A DNA stretch of 64,000 bases from Rheinheimera sp. (lineage in GTDB: Bacteria > Pseudomonadota > Gammaproteobacteria > Enterobacterales > Alteromonadaceae). A program made the position numbers and the translations under genes. The DNA lies in contig NZ_JAUYGV010000008.1 of assembly GCF_030690345.1 (NCBI RefSeq), positions 498,433-562,432 of the forward strand. Direction: 5' to 3'. Positions within the stretch are counted from its first letter, which is position 1, and the number at the start of each line of letters is the position of its first letter. A model generated the notes under the pieces. The model was not told the DNA's origin, made no database searches, and saw only the letters and a program-made list of their open reading frames with translations. This document shows positions 37,645-46,852 of this stretch, in pieces.

Positions 37645-37874
37645 AACTGCGTCATCCTGTTGTTTTTTATATAAGCTTTATAAGCATAGGCGGCGATATG
37701 GCATAGATAAAGTAGGCCAGGCTGCATATAAGCTGCTGCTGCCGGTTAGCGAATATTTATATTTACTGAACTTGCACAGCTGTTATAACGTAAACCAAGT
37801 TAGGTGCAGTTACCCCCTTTGGCAGTAACCTGACAAGGTTGCCGCCAGCTATAAGCAGATAAAGGAAGCCAATA

Positions 37875-38738
37875 ATGAACATCAATAAACTCACTTACAG
37901 CACTACCCTGGTGGCGGTTAGCGCTTTACTGTCAAGCGGCCTCAGTGCCGCCGGCATGCCACAACTGAAAGGTAACGAAGTGCTGTGGCTGCTTAATCAG
38001 GTCAACCAGTTAATCAAAGTAAACCCGTCAGCACCGGCTAAAATACTGGAGCAAAAAGCCCTTACCGGGCTGGCTGAGGGTGAAACCCTGCAAGGTATTG
38101 ATTACCGCGTAGCCTATGGTGTGTTGTTCGCGTTATCAGATAAAGGCCAGTTGTACAGTGTTAATACCGGCAGCGGTGAGCTGACAGCAGTAGGTACAGC
38201 TTTACCGGCCGGCACCTTGCAACCGGGCCAGTTTGGCTTTGACTTTAATCCGGCTGCCGATCGCATTCGCGTTGTTAATGACAAAGGCCAGAACTTACGC
38301 CTGCATCCGGTAACAGGTGCGCTGGCATCAACCGACCCGACATTACAGTATGCCAAAAGCGATGCGCACTATGGCAAAACGCCGGCTATCGCGGCAGCGG
38401 CTTACACTTACAATCAGCAGGACAGTAAACTCACCACTAACTACGCCATCGACAAAGCCAGTGGCAATTTACTGACCCAAGGCACCCTAGAGGGCAGCAG
38501 CCAGGCGGTATCACCCAATACAGGGCAACTGTTTACTGTAGGTAGTCTGGGGTTGGCAGCACTGCAACAGGTCTCCTTTGATATTTCTGATCTGAAAAAT
38601 ATCGGACTTATCGCCGTGAGCACCGCCACAGAACCAGCCAGTACTTTGTACCAGATAGATTTAGCCAGTGGCAAAACCAGCAAACTGGGCATATTGGCCG
38701 ATGGCAGCGCGCTGGCAGGTATCGCCATTGAGCCTTAA
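37875..38738 (+). CDS. Exported DUF4394 protein
   Basis: 287 residues. Signal peptide about 1-26 (AVSALLSSGLSAAG). The rest is a propeller-like domain with short repeated blades (ALSDKGQLYSVNTGSGELTAVG, FDFNPAADRIRVVNDKGQNLRLHPVTGAL), the DUF4394 pattern. AAAGGAAG precedes the ATG. Its end overlaps the probable start of the cupredoxin-like gene. Biochemical role unknown. Confidence 0.8.
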   Translation: MNINKLTYSTTLVAVSALLSSGLSAAGMPQLKGNEVLWLLNQVNQLIKVNPSAPAKILEQKALTGLAEGETLQGIDYRVAYGVLFALSDKGQLYSVNTGSGELTAVGTALPAGTLQPGQFGFDFNPAADRIRVVNDKGQNLRLHPVTGALASTDPTLQYAKSDAHYGKTPAIAAAAYTYNQQDSKLTTNYAIDKASGNLLTQGTLEGSSQAVSPNTGQLFTVGSLGLAALQQVSFDISDLKNIGLIAVSTATEPASTLYQIDLASGKTSKLGILADGSALAGIAIEP

Positions 38739-39327
38739 GCTGTTGCGGGCCCTGCTGACAGCGGCTTGCTTTCTGCTGCCGCCGCTGACACCGGCGGCAC
38801 AGTTACAAGTGCAGCTGCAGCACAGCAGTGGTAAGCCGGTAACGGATGCGGTGGTGTTTCTTGAGTCTGCTGCGGCTTCAGCCGCTGTAACCCCTGCCGC
38901 CACCGCTAATATTATTCAGCGCAACACCACCTTTATGCCGGAAGTGTTGGTTATTCCGCGCGGTACAGCAGTAACTTTCCCCAATGAAGATACCGTGCGC
39001 CACCATGTGTATTCGTTTTCTGCCATCAAGCAGTTTGAAATTAAGCTGTATGTCGGCACGCCAACCGAGCCGGTAGTGTTTGAGCAAAGCGGCGTAGCAG
39101 CGCTGGGCTGTAATATTCACGACCATATGATTGCCTGGGTGGTCGTGCTGGACACGCCCTACTACAGCCGCAGTAACAGCGACGGCCTGGCGGTGTTAAA
39201 CGACGTACCACCGGGCGACTACAGCTTACGGGTATGGCATAAAACCTTATTGTCTGCCGCCGACGTACCCAGGCTGCCAATTACTATAAACGCCACTAAC
39301 GCCGTGCAACAGATACAGCTTAAGTAA
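38728..39327 (+). CDS. Exported cupredoxin-like protein (methylamine utilisation family type)
   Basis: About 199 residues from a TTG at 38728; this start gives a clean signal peptide (LLRALLTAACFLLPPLTPAAQ) and has AGG eight bases upstream, within the end of the DUF4394 gene (11-base overlap). A longer frame from 38668 would bury the signal. The domain has plastocyanin-like copper ligands: His-His in VRHHVYSF, Cys and His in GCNIHDHM, and the Met after it. A Gly/Asp-rich beta domain follows (SDGLAVLNDVPPGDYSLRVWH). Family members are often annotated as methylamine utilisation protein, but no methylamine dehydrogenase genes are present. Probably a periplasmic electron carrier or copper protein. 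Confidence 0.75.
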   Translation: MSLKLLRALLTAACFLLPPLTPAAQLQVQLQHSSGKPVTDAVVFLESAAASAAVTPAATANIIQRNTTFMPEVLVIPRGTAVTFPNEDTVRHHVYSFSAIKQFEIKLYVGTPTEPVVFEQSGVAALGCNIHDHMIAWVVVLDTPYYSRSNSDGLAVLNDVPPGDYSLRVWHKTLLSAADVPRLPITINATNAVQQIQLK

Positions 39328-39330
39328 CTT

Positions 39331-40230
39331 TTAACCCAACATCAGAAAACGATGCGCCGCCGCACCGGCTTTAACTCCGGCAGCTGCCGCCAGCATACCG
39401 TTATGCATAGCGCTGGCCATATCACCGGCGGCGAATAAGCCGGCGACCGAGCTGTGCTGCATAGCATCGGTTTTAATGTAAGCGCCCAGCGGCCCCTGTT
39501 CCAGCTCACAACCCAGTTGTTGCGCCAGGGTGTGGCCAAAGGCGGTTTTCGGCGCCACATACACCACCTTTGCCGGCACACGCCGGCCATCTGCCAGCAG
39601 CATATGGCTGATATCAAAACCGTCACCTTCCACCGCCGTTACCGCGCTATGCTCCAGTGTTACGCCGCGCCGTTGTAACAGCGCCAGTTGCTCCGCATCC
39701 GGCATAAACACTCCCTGGCTGAAATAGGTTACCGGGCCCCAGTCCGGCAAAATCGCCGCCTGATGCGCTGACGCCCCGCCGGTGGCAATTACCGCTATCG
39801 GCTGTTGACGAAATTCATAACCGTGACAATACGGGCAATGAATTACCGACTTGCCCCAGCGCGGCGCCAAACCCGGTACATCCGGCAAGGTATCGGTCAG
39901 CCCGGTGGCGAGGATCAATGCCTTGCTTTGATAGTGCTGCGCAGTTTCATCACGGACAGAAAAACAACCATCATCCTGCTTTTGCGCACTGCTCACCCGG
40001 CTTTGGCGGAATTGCACCGTAGGGTACGCCATAAGCTGTTGCCAGGCCCGGCCGCGCAGCTCGCCGGGCTCAGCGCCATCGGCAGCAAAAAAGCCATGCG
40101 ACTGCGCCGCAAAACGGTTACGCGGTTCACCGGCATCAATCAGCAGCACCTGGCGCTGGCCGCGCGCTAATTGCATTGCAGCAGACAGGCCGGCAAAGCT
40201 GCCGCCCACTACTATTGCATCCCATATCAT
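39331..40230 (-). CDS. Thioredoxin-reductase-like FAD oxidoreductase
   Basis: 299 residues. N-terminal FAD site VVGGSFAGLSAA, active-site C132-PY-C135 in the position of the TrxR disulfide, and a C-terminal FAD motif AAGDMAS. The NADPH site GGGxxA is degenerate (IATGGASAHQ), so it may use another donor. GAGGT precedes the ATG. It is divergent from an Rrf2-type regulator with a 143 bp spacer, which suggests redox-controlled expression. Too short and divergent to be the housekeeping TrxB; often found as a lone flavoprotein. Confidence 0.82.
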   Translation of the reverse strand: MIWDAIVVGGSFAGLSAAMQLARGQRQVLLIDAGEPRNRFAAQSHGFFAADGAEPGELRGRAWQQLMAYPTVQFRQSRVSSAQKQDDGCFSVRDETAQHYQSKALILATGLTDTLPDVPGLAPRWGKSVIHCPYCHGYEFRQQPIAVIATGGASAHQAAILPDWGPVTYFSQGVFMPDAEQLALLQRRGVTLEHSAVTAVEGDGFDISHMLLADGRRVPAKVVYVAPKTAFGHTLAQQLGCELEQGPLGAYIKTDAMQHSSVAGLFAAGDMASAMHNGMLAAAAGVKAGAAAHRFLMLG

Positions 40231-40373
40231 CTGAGTACCTCACTTTTTCTGTTAAACAGGCAACTTACGAAACATCATAAGTTACATAAAAAGCGAAAAC
40301 AACTCTTGTAACATGAAAAGTATCTTAAAATTGCGCTAGAATAGCTGCCACTACAGCGCCGACAGAGTAAAAA

Positions 40374-40793
40374 ATGAGAAAAGACAGCCGTTTATCGCGC
40401 ATGCTGCACGTGCTGGTACATCTGCACCAGTTGCAACACGCCGTTACTTCAGAGCAACTGGCGTTAATGCTGCATACCAACCCGGTAGTAGTACGCCGTA
40501 CCATGGCGTTGCTGCGTGAACAGGGCTACGTTAGCGCGGTAAAAGGCCATGGCGGCGGCTGGACCTTAGCCAAGCCACTGCATAAGATCACCTTGCTGGA
40601 TATTCACCGCTCACTCAGCGAAAGCACCTTATTTACCATCGGTTTAACCGACGAGCACAATAACTGCCCGATAGAAAAAGCGGTAAACCTGGCGATTGAC
40701 GATGTATTACAAGAAGCTGAAGCCCTGGTACTGCGGCGCTTTGGTGAGGTTACGCTGGATAAGCTGGCCGCCGGTTATATCCCGGCCGGGTAA
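40374..40793 (+). CDS. Rrf2-family transcriptional regulator
   Basis: 139 residues. Winged helix N-terminus (SRLSRMLHVLVHLHQL, then TSEQLALMLHTNPVVVRRTMALLREQGYV) typical of Rrf2. Only one Cys is present (NNCPIEKAV), so it cannot bind a three-Cys Fe-S cluster like IscR; it resembles thiol- or nitrite-sensing YwnA/NsrR-like members with reduced Cys. It likely controls the divergent flavoprotein. A clear terminator follows. Confidence 0.87.
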   Translation: MRKDSRLSRMLHVLVHLHQLQHAVTSEQLALMLHTNPVVVRRTMALLREQGYVSAVKGHGGGWTLAKPLHKITLLDIHRSLSESTLFTIGLTDEHNNCPIEKAVNLAIDDVLQEAEALVLRRFGEVTLDKLAAGYIPAG

Positions 40794-40797
40794 AACA

Positions 40798-40819
40798 ACG
40801 GCAGCCGGGCGGCTGCCGT
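40798..40819 (+). terminator. Terminator after the Rrf2 gene
   Basis: ACGGCAGCC and GGCTGCCGT form a 9 bp stem around GGGC, with a short T-rich tail (GTTACATTTTG). Confidence 0.75.
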
Positions 40820-40859
40820 GTTACATTTTGCTTTGAGCTGTTATTGCGGCGTAAGTGCC

Positions 40860-43091
40860 TTAACGCACAATCTCCATTTCATCGAGTAAGTTCTGCGCAC
40901 CGTCAACATACTGCATCAACCACAACACATAGCGGATATCGACATGAATAGCGCGGGTAATGTCCGGGTTAAAGTACCAGTCTTTGGTGATGGACTCGTA
41001 AGTGGAATCAAAATTCAGCCCCACCAGCTCACCTTTGCCATTCATTACTGCCGAACCCGAGTTACCGCCGGTGGTATCAGCGCTGGATAAAAAGTTTACC
41101 GGTACCGAATTAAAGGCTTTCACTTCAGCTTGCGGGCAACCGGCAATACGACACAGCCAGCTTTGCTGTGGTTTAGCGGCTAAATCGGCGTAGTAATAAC
41201 CGTCGGTATTGCCGTTGTTGTAAGCATCCACCAGCGACTGCGGCAGGCTGAACGGATAAGCATCTTGTCGCTTGGCAATTAAACCTTTTACTGAGGTAAA
41301 CGGCGTTTTGTACACGCCATCTTTCGCCGGGTAACCGTCTACCGTGCCGTAGGTAATGCGCAGCGTACTGTTGGCATCGGGGTAAACCGGTTTGCCCTGG
41401 CTGGTGTTATAGGCAATAATCGCTTGCATATAAGCCGGACGTACTTGCGACAGCTGACCACTTAAGGTTTTCTCTTCCAGCTCCAGCGCTTTATTTTTTG
41501 CATAAATCGCTACTGCGACTTTGATAAAAGGGTCGTCGCTTTGGGCAAATTCAGCCGGGGTTTTACCCAGCCAGGCTTTACGGCCGGCAGTGTTGGTCAG
41601 CTGGCTTTGTGGGTATAACGCTGCCAGCTTCGTGCTGATTTGCGCCAGGCTCATACCCGGCGTTAAACCCAGTGCAGCATCCAGCTCGCTTACCCGCACG
41701 GCGTCAGGCTGGGCCAGGTATTCTGCCAGTTGCTCCGACCAAATGGCTAAATCCATGCTGGGATGAAAGCTTTTTTCCAACCGTGTTAAACGGCTTTCAA
41801 TCATGCTTAAATCGCGTTGCTGATAGCCCATATCGCGCTGTGCGTCCGGCTTCTGGTTCTCTATAGCCAAACGGTGCAGCAATATAGCCGCCTGCAACAT
41901 GGCGCTGCGTTTAGCATTGTCAAAATAATAAGTTTGCTGGCTATACGCCTGCTCTGCGCTAATTACCTGCGCCAGCTCAGCAATACTTTGCTGATATTGG
42001 CTGCGACTGGCATCATTGCCAATCCAATCGCGCAATGCTTGTTCTTGCTGCTGTTTAATGGCGTGAATATCGGTCACTTTAAAGCCGTCCAGCAAGCCCT
42101 GCAGTTTCTTCATCCGGTTGTTCAGGCTTTTTACCGTAGAGGCATATTTTACTTTTAGATCCGCATCTTTGGCACTTAAGCTGTCAATAGTATTGATGAT
42201 CTGCTGATAGGTTTTCACCTGCGCCGGATATTGCCAATCGGCAGCAAAGGCTATTTCGTCCGCTAAACGGTACCGGCTGGTGCGCCCCGGATAACCGGCC
42301 AGCAAAATGCCGTCACCGGCCCGTACGCCATTGGCATTTACTTTTAAGTAATGCTTGCTTTGGTACGGCACGTTATCTACCGCATACGGCGCTGGCTTGC
42401 CGTCTTTGCCGACATAACCGCGCAAAAAGGTGTAATCGCCGGTATGGCGCGGATATTCAAAGTTATCAATATCGCCGCCGAAATTACCTATAGCTTCACT
42501 TGGTGCATACACCAGCCGCACATCCTGCAGCATTAGCTGCTTGATCTGAAAATACTCCAGGCCATGGTGAAAACTGACTACCGAACAGCGGTAGTTAGCA
42601 TCTGACTCGCAGCTTTTAATCAGCGCTTTGCGGTTCGCCTCAATCGCTTCATGCCGTTCAGCACCGGTCAAATCAGCCGCCAGTGCACCGGATACCTGTG
42701 CGGTAACATCGGTCACCGACTCAGTGATATATAGCCGTTCCTGGGCACCGGCCGGTAACTCTTCGCGCATCGTTTTGGCTAAAAAGCCTTTTTCAATCAG
42801 ATTATTGTCTTTGGTCGAATTATTCTGAATGGCGTTATAACCACAGTGATGGTTAGTTACCACCAGGCCATTAGGCGAGACAAAAGACGCCGAGCAATAG
42901 CCAAGGCTGACAATGGCACTCATCGGATACTGGCTTAAATCGGCCAGTTGTTTACCCGGAATGTCGATGCCTTTGGCCGTGAGTTCAGCTTGCAGTTGCG
43001 CCAGCTGATGCGGCTGCCACTGGCCTTCATCGGCAGCGGCGGCAAAGCTTAGCCCCAGCGCAGCTGCCGTTAGCAGAAATTTTGCGTTCAT
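40860..43091 (-). CDS. S46-family dipeptidyl-peptidase
   Basis: Exported serine exopeptidase of the DPP7/DPP11 family that takes dipeptides from peptide N-termini. 743 residues with a signal peptide (1-20, FAAAADEG). Catalytic His in VVTNHHCGY at 81-82 and catalytic Ser in GGNSGSAVMNGKGELVG. The residue that sets P1 preference in characterised enzymes (Gly in DPP7, Arg in DPP11, after FD of GLxFD) is Ser here (GLNFDSTYE), so the specificity cannot be called. GGAA precedes the ATG. Single gene. Confidence 0.92.
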   Translation of the reverse strand: MNAKFLLTAAALGLSFAAAADEGQWQPHQLAQLQAELTAKGIDIPGKQLADLSQYPMSAIVSLGYCSASFVSPNGLVVTNHHCGYNAIQNNSTKDNNLIEKGFLAKTMREELPAGAQERLYITESVTDVTAQVSGALAADLTGAERHEAIEANRKALIKSCESDANYRCSVVSFHHGLEYFQIKQLMLQDVRLVYAPSEAIGNFGGDIDNFEYPRHTGDYTFLRGYVGKDGKPAPYAVDNVPYQSKHYLKVNANGVRAGDGILLAGYPGRTSRYRLADEIAFAADWQYPAQVKTYQQIINTIDSLSAKDADLKVKYASTVKSLNNRMKKLQGLLDGFKVTDIHAIKQQQEQALRDWIGNDASRSQYQQSIAELAQVISAEQAYSQQTYYFDNAKRSAMLQAAILLHRLAIENQKPDAQRDMGYQQRDLSMIESRLTRLEKSFHPSMDLAIWSEQLAEYLAQPDAVRVSELDAALGLTPGMSLAQISTKLAALYPQSQLTNTAGRKAWLGKTPAEFAQSDDPFIKVAVAIYAKNKALELEEKTLSGQLSQVRPAYMQAIIAYNTSQGKPVYPDANSTLRITYGTVDGYPAKDGVYKTPFTSVKGLIAKRQDAYPFSLPQSLVDAYNNGNTDGYYYADLAAKPQQSWLCRIAGCPQAEVKAFNSVPVNFLSSADTTGGNSGSAVMNGKGELVGLNFDSTYESITKDWYFNPDITRAIHVDIRYVLWLMQYVDGAQNLLDEMEIVR

Positions 43092-43288
43092 AGTAATTCC
43101 GTGGAAGATGTTATTGTCGTTTTAAGTCGGGCTAAATTATCCATGTTAGCGGCGCTGGCGCAACCGTGATCGGCTCAGTGCGTTGTATTCACGTTAAGCT
43201 GCGGCTGCAAGGCGCTGACAGCCGGGATAAATTACGTTAACCTGACAGCAAGCTGCAGATAATCTTCTGCCAAGTATAAGGTAACACT

Positions 43289-44365
43289 ATGAAATTACGC
43301 GCGATATTAAGCAGTGCCCTGTTATTCTCACTTAGCCTGACAACTCACGCCGCCGACACCAGCCATGCACTCAACCTGGCTGAAGCCAATAAGCTGGTTA
43401 GCCTGCCGCTGCATTGCGTTGAAACGCCCTACCCGTATAAAACCGGCGTGGTGCTGGCCAGCGCCGCCGACTTGCAGGAACCATCGGTGCTGCACCCGAT
43501 ATTTTACGGTTGTTTCGACTGGCACAGCGCAGCCCATGGCTACTGGTCGCTGGTTACCTTACTGCGGCAATTCCCGGATTTAGCCCAAGCGGCTGAGGTT
43601 AAAGCCATACTCACACGCAATATCACCGCTGAGAAGGTGGCACAGGAAGTGGCGTTTTTCAGCAAAGACATTAATGCCTCGTTCGAGCGCACGTACGGCT
43701 GGGCCTGGCTGCTGAAGCTGTCGGACGAGTTGCATAGCTGGCAAGATCCAATGGCGCAGCAGCTGGCAGCAAACCTGCAGCCGCTGGCTGACTTGCTGGT
43801 AGAGCGCTATATCAGCTTCTTACCGCGGCTGTTGTATCCGGTGCGGGTGGGCGAGCATACCAATACCGCCTTTAGCTTAAGTTTTGCTTACGATTACGCG
43901 GTAAACCGCAAGCACACGGCACTGCAGCAACTTATTGCGCAGCGTGCCAAAGACTATTTTTTACAGGATAAAAACTGCCCGATTAGCTGGGAACCCAGCG
44001 GCTATGATTTTATCTCGCCCTGCCTGGAGCAAGTTGGCCTGATGCAGCGTATTTTGCCGACAGAGCAGTTTTTACCCTGGCTTAACGCCTTTATGCCACA
44101 GTTAGCCCGGCCGGACTTTAGCCTGGCAGTGGGTAAAGTGGCTGACAGAACCGATGGCAAGCTGGTGCATCTGGATGGTTTAAACTTTAGCCGCGCCTGG
44201 AACCTGTATGCGCTGGCACAGCAGTACCCGCAGTATGCGCATTTGCGTAAGGTTGCCGATCAGCATCTGGCATATTCCTACCCTAACCTGATTGGCGACA
44301 GCTACGAAGGCGGCCACTGGTTAGGTAGCTTTGCTATTCATGCACTAAACAGCGCTAAGCAGTAA
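43289..44365 (+). CDS. Exported DUF2891 protein
   Basis: 358 residues with a signal peptide (1-21, LTTHAADT). The rest is an all-helical domain with the pattern PIFYGCFDWHSAAHGYW, the DUF2891 signature, and a second block GYDFISPCLEQ near 230. The repeated helical pairs recall an alpha/alpha toroid as in glycoside enzymes, but no known active site is visible. ATG preceded by AAGG. The DUF502 gene follows after 9 bases, so one transcript is likely. Confidence 0.82.
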   Translation: MKLRAILSSALLFSLSLTTHAADTSHALNLAEANKLVSLPLHCVETPYPYKTGVVLASAADLQEPSVLHPIFYGCFDWHSAAHGYWSLVTLLRQFPDLAQAAEVKAILTRNITAEKVAQEVAFFSKDINASFERTYGWAWLLKLSDELHSWQDPMAQQLAANLQPLADLLVERYISFLPRLLYPVRVGEHTNTAFSLSFAYDYAVNRKHTALQQLIAQRAKDYFLQDKNCPISWEPSGYDFISPCLEQVGLMQRILPTEQFLPWLNAFMPQLARPDFSLAVGKVADRTDGKLVHLDGLNFSRAWNLYALAQQYPQYAHLRKVADQHLAYSYPNLIGDSYEGGHWLGSFAIHALNSAKQ

Positions 44366-44374
44366 AAGAACCTT

Positions 44375-44983
44375 ATGAAAATCATTGTTAAAAGCTTACT
44401 GAAAGGCCTGGTGATTGTTCTGCCGTTGGTTATCACTATCGAGCTGCTGCGCTGGCTGCTGCTAACGGTTGAAACAGTATTAACGCCGGTGTTGCAAGTG
44501 GTATTACCAGGCGAATGGTACCTGCCGGGTATGGCAATACTGGGGTTTTTACTGGTATGCATTGCCATTGGTTACAGTTCGCGCTGGCCCAGCTTCAACT
44601 GGCTGTGGCAAGTGCCTGGCAAAATTTTAATGAAGCTGCCTGGCACCAAACAAGTGTATGGCATGCTGCAGGATATTATCGACGTAATGTCCGGTAAAAA
44701 CTTCACCGATGGCTCGGTAGTGATGGTCAAACTGCCAGGCTCAGAAATTGAGCTCATTGGTATTGTTACCAAGCACGGCGGCCAGCCGAATGACCGGATG
44801 TCGTCACTGATGCAGGAAGAGCAACTGGCGGTGTTTATTCCGATGGCTTACAACGTCGGCGGCTATACCATCATCATACCCCGCAGCTGCACCCGAAACA
44901 TTGATATGAAACCGGCCGAGGCATTGCAACTGGTGCTGAGCGGCGGTTTGGGCAGTGCTAAGGCGCCGGGCAAAAGCTGGTAG
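44375..44983 (+). CDS. DUF502-family membrane protein
   Basis: 202 residues. Two membrane helices near the N-terminus (about 7-27 and 47-69) and a cytoplasmic or periplasmic beta domain of the DUF502 type (ELIGIVTKHGG, VFIPMAYNVGGYTIIIP). Its ribosome-binding site is weak (AAAGAACCTT), so it may depend on translation of the DUF2891 gene. Family role unknown. Confidence 0.83.
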   Translation: MKIIVKSLLKGLVIVLPLVITIELLRWLLLTVETVLTPVLQVVLPGEWYLPGMAILGFLLVCIAIGYSSRWPSFNWLWQVPGKILMKLPGTKQVYGMLQDIIDVMSGKNFTDGSVVMVKLPGSEIELIGIVTKHGGQPNDRMSSLMQEEQLAVFIPMAYNVGGYTIIIPRSCTRNIDMKPAEALQLVLSGGLGSAKAPGKSW

Positions 44984-44988
44984 CAGCA

Positions 44989-45804
44989 TTACTGCTGTTG
45001 CAACCACTCTCTGGGGCTGGCGCCGGTTTTACGCCGGAAGGCCCGCGCCAGTGCGGATGGGCTTTCGTAGCCTACTTCATCGGCAATCAGCGCAATAGGC
45101 CGGCCTTCGCGCAAACGTTTTTGCGTCAGGCTAACGCGCCAGCTTAGCAGGTAGTCGGCCGGAGTTTTACCTACCACTTTATGAAACTGCGCCGCAAAAC
45201 TGGCGCGTGACATACTGGCGGCACCGGCCAGCTCTGCCACCGACCAGGCTTTGGCGGGCTGATCATGCATTAGCGTAACCGCGCGGGCTAAGCGCAAATC
45301 GGCCAGCCCGGCCATCATACCGGATGACAAGCTGCTACTGGCCATGATATGGCGCAGCAGCTGGATCATCACCAGCTCAAACAGCCGGTTTAACACTGCG
45401 TTTTTACCGCAGTTTTGCTCAGCGGCTTCACTAAATAACCACAATACGCTATCGCCCAGTATCGGTAACTCACTAACCGGCAGCAACATATAATCGGGTA
45501 AAGCTGTGGTTAACGGATTATCCAGGCCGCCGTCGAAACTTACCGCCGCACTAACCAGTTGGCTATTGTCTGTCGCCGCCGCACTTAACCGGTGTTGGCA
45601 GGGCCTTGGAATAAACAGCAGGCTGGGCCGGCTGATAACAATCTCCTGCCTGGCTATCTGTAAGCGGGCCTTGCCGGTATTAAACAAATACAACTTGCCG
45701 CTGCGCTCCTGTGCATCATAGGCCAGTTCCCCACTAAAAGGTCCGGCATAAAAGGTCGTTGCGTGCATACCAAACTGCGCCAGTAAAGTTGAAAGCCTGT
45801 CCAT
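44989..45804 (-). CDS. AraC-family transcriptional regulator
   Basis: 271 residues. N-terminal cupin-like effector domain (AraC-binding type) and two helix-turn-helix units at the C-terminus: WSVAELAGAASMSRASFAAQF and RPIALIADEVGYESPSALARAFRR. A GTG six bases upstream is possible, but the ATG at 45804 has GAGG at a usable distance and the GTG lies in that site. Divergent from the two alpha/beta hydrolase genes, which it may control. Confidence 0.9.
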   Translation of the reverse strand: MDRLSTLLAQFGMHATTFYAGPFSGELAYDAQERSGKLYLFNTGKARLQIARQEIVISRPSLLFIPRPCQHRLSAAATDNSQLVSAAVSFDGGLDNPLTTALPDYMLLPVSELPILGDSVLWLFSEAAEQNCGKNAVLNRLFELVMIQLLRHIMASSSLSSGMMAGLADLRLARAVTLMHDQPAKAWSVAELAGAASMSRASFAAQFHKVVGKTPADYLLSWRVSLTQKRLREGRPIALIADEVGYESPSALARAFRRKTGASPREWLQQQ

Positions 45805-45978
45805 AACCACCTCGATTTAGACTATCTGCAGCATAATTTAGACAATATGGCGCCAAAATACAAGATTAACCGCCTAATATACTGCCAACGCTTACAACTG
45901 AGTTGAAGCCGGGTAGTACGCCACTTCAGGCATGACGTTAACCAACGCAAACACTTATTAACTGAAAAGGAAAAGATT

Positions 45979-46773
45979 ATGACTAAGTTTACCTTCCGCC
46001 GTGTTACCGCCGCCCTTGCTGCCACTGCCGCGTTAACCTTAAGCAGTGCCGCCTTTGCCGCAGAAAAACCCACTGTGGTGCTGGTGCATGGCGCCTTTGC
46101 TGAATCATCCAGCTGGAACGGCGTAGCCGCTAACCTGCTGCAACAAGGCTACCCGGTAGTGGCTGTGGCTAACCCGCTGCGCAGTTTAACTGCCGACGCC
46201 AACTATGTTGCCAGCCTGGTAAAACAAACCAGCGGCCCGGTTGTGCTGGTTGGCCACTCGTACGGTGGCGCGGTGATCAGCAACGCTGTGCAGGACAACA
46301 CTAATGTTACCGCCCTGGTATATGTTGCCGCTTTTGCCCCGGAGCAAGGTGAAACCGTACTGGAGTTATCCGGCCGTTACCCCGGCAGCACTTTAGGCCC
46401 GACACTGGCAGCGCCGGTGATACTGCAAGACGGCAATAAAGACTTATACATCCAACAAGACAAATTCGGTGAGCAGTTTGCTGCCGATGTACCAACCGCA
46501 GACGCCGTGCTGATGGCCGCTACCCAGCGCCCTGTTACTGAATTGGCATTAACCGAAGCCGCCGGCCAACCTGGCTGGCACACAGTGCCGTCGTGGGCCA
46601 TTTATGGCACCGCCGATAAGAATATTCCGTCCGCCGCGATGAAGTTTATGGCACAGCGCGCTAAGGCGAAAAAAATCGTTGAAGTGCCGGGCGCTTCGCA
46701 TGTGGTGATGACATCTCACCCGGACAAAGTTGCTGCACTGATTGCAGAAGCGGCAACGGCCACTACGAAATAA
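45979..46773 (+). CDS. Exported alpha/beta hydrolase
   Basis: 264 residues with a signal peptide (1-28). Catalytic triad visible: Ser94 in GHSYGG, Asp213 in YGTADKNIP and His241 in PGASHVV; the oxyanion region is VLVHGAF. The pattern is that of the small single-domain esterase/lipase-like hydrolases often annotated as antibiotic or salicylate esterase types. AAAAGGAAAAGA precedes the ATG. Followed 79 bases later by a second hydrolase. Substrate unknown. Confidence 0.88.
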   Translation: MTKFTFRRVTAALAATAALTLSSAAFAAEKPTVVLVHGAFAESSSWNGVAANLLQQGYPVVAVANPLRSLTADANYVASLVKQTSGPVVLVGHSYGGAVISNAVQDNTNVTALVYVAAFAPEQGETVLELSGRYPGSTLGPTLAAPVILQDGNKDLYIQQDKFGEQFAADVPTADAVLMAATQRPVTELALTEAAGQPGWHTVPSWAIYGTADKNIPSAAMKFMAQRAKAKKIVEVPGASHVVMTSHPDKVAALIAEAATATTK

Positions 46774-46852
46774 CTGCCGCTTACCACGGCACACTGAACC
46801 GATATTGATACTAAACGAACATAAACTAACTGAATAAATTAAGGAAACTACC

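Noticed and set aside
38668..38727. Upstream ATG at 38668 as start of the cupredoxin gene
   Set aside because: It would add 20 residues before the signal peptide and overlap the previous gene by 71 bases; the TTG at 38728 fits the signal and the ribosome-binding site better.
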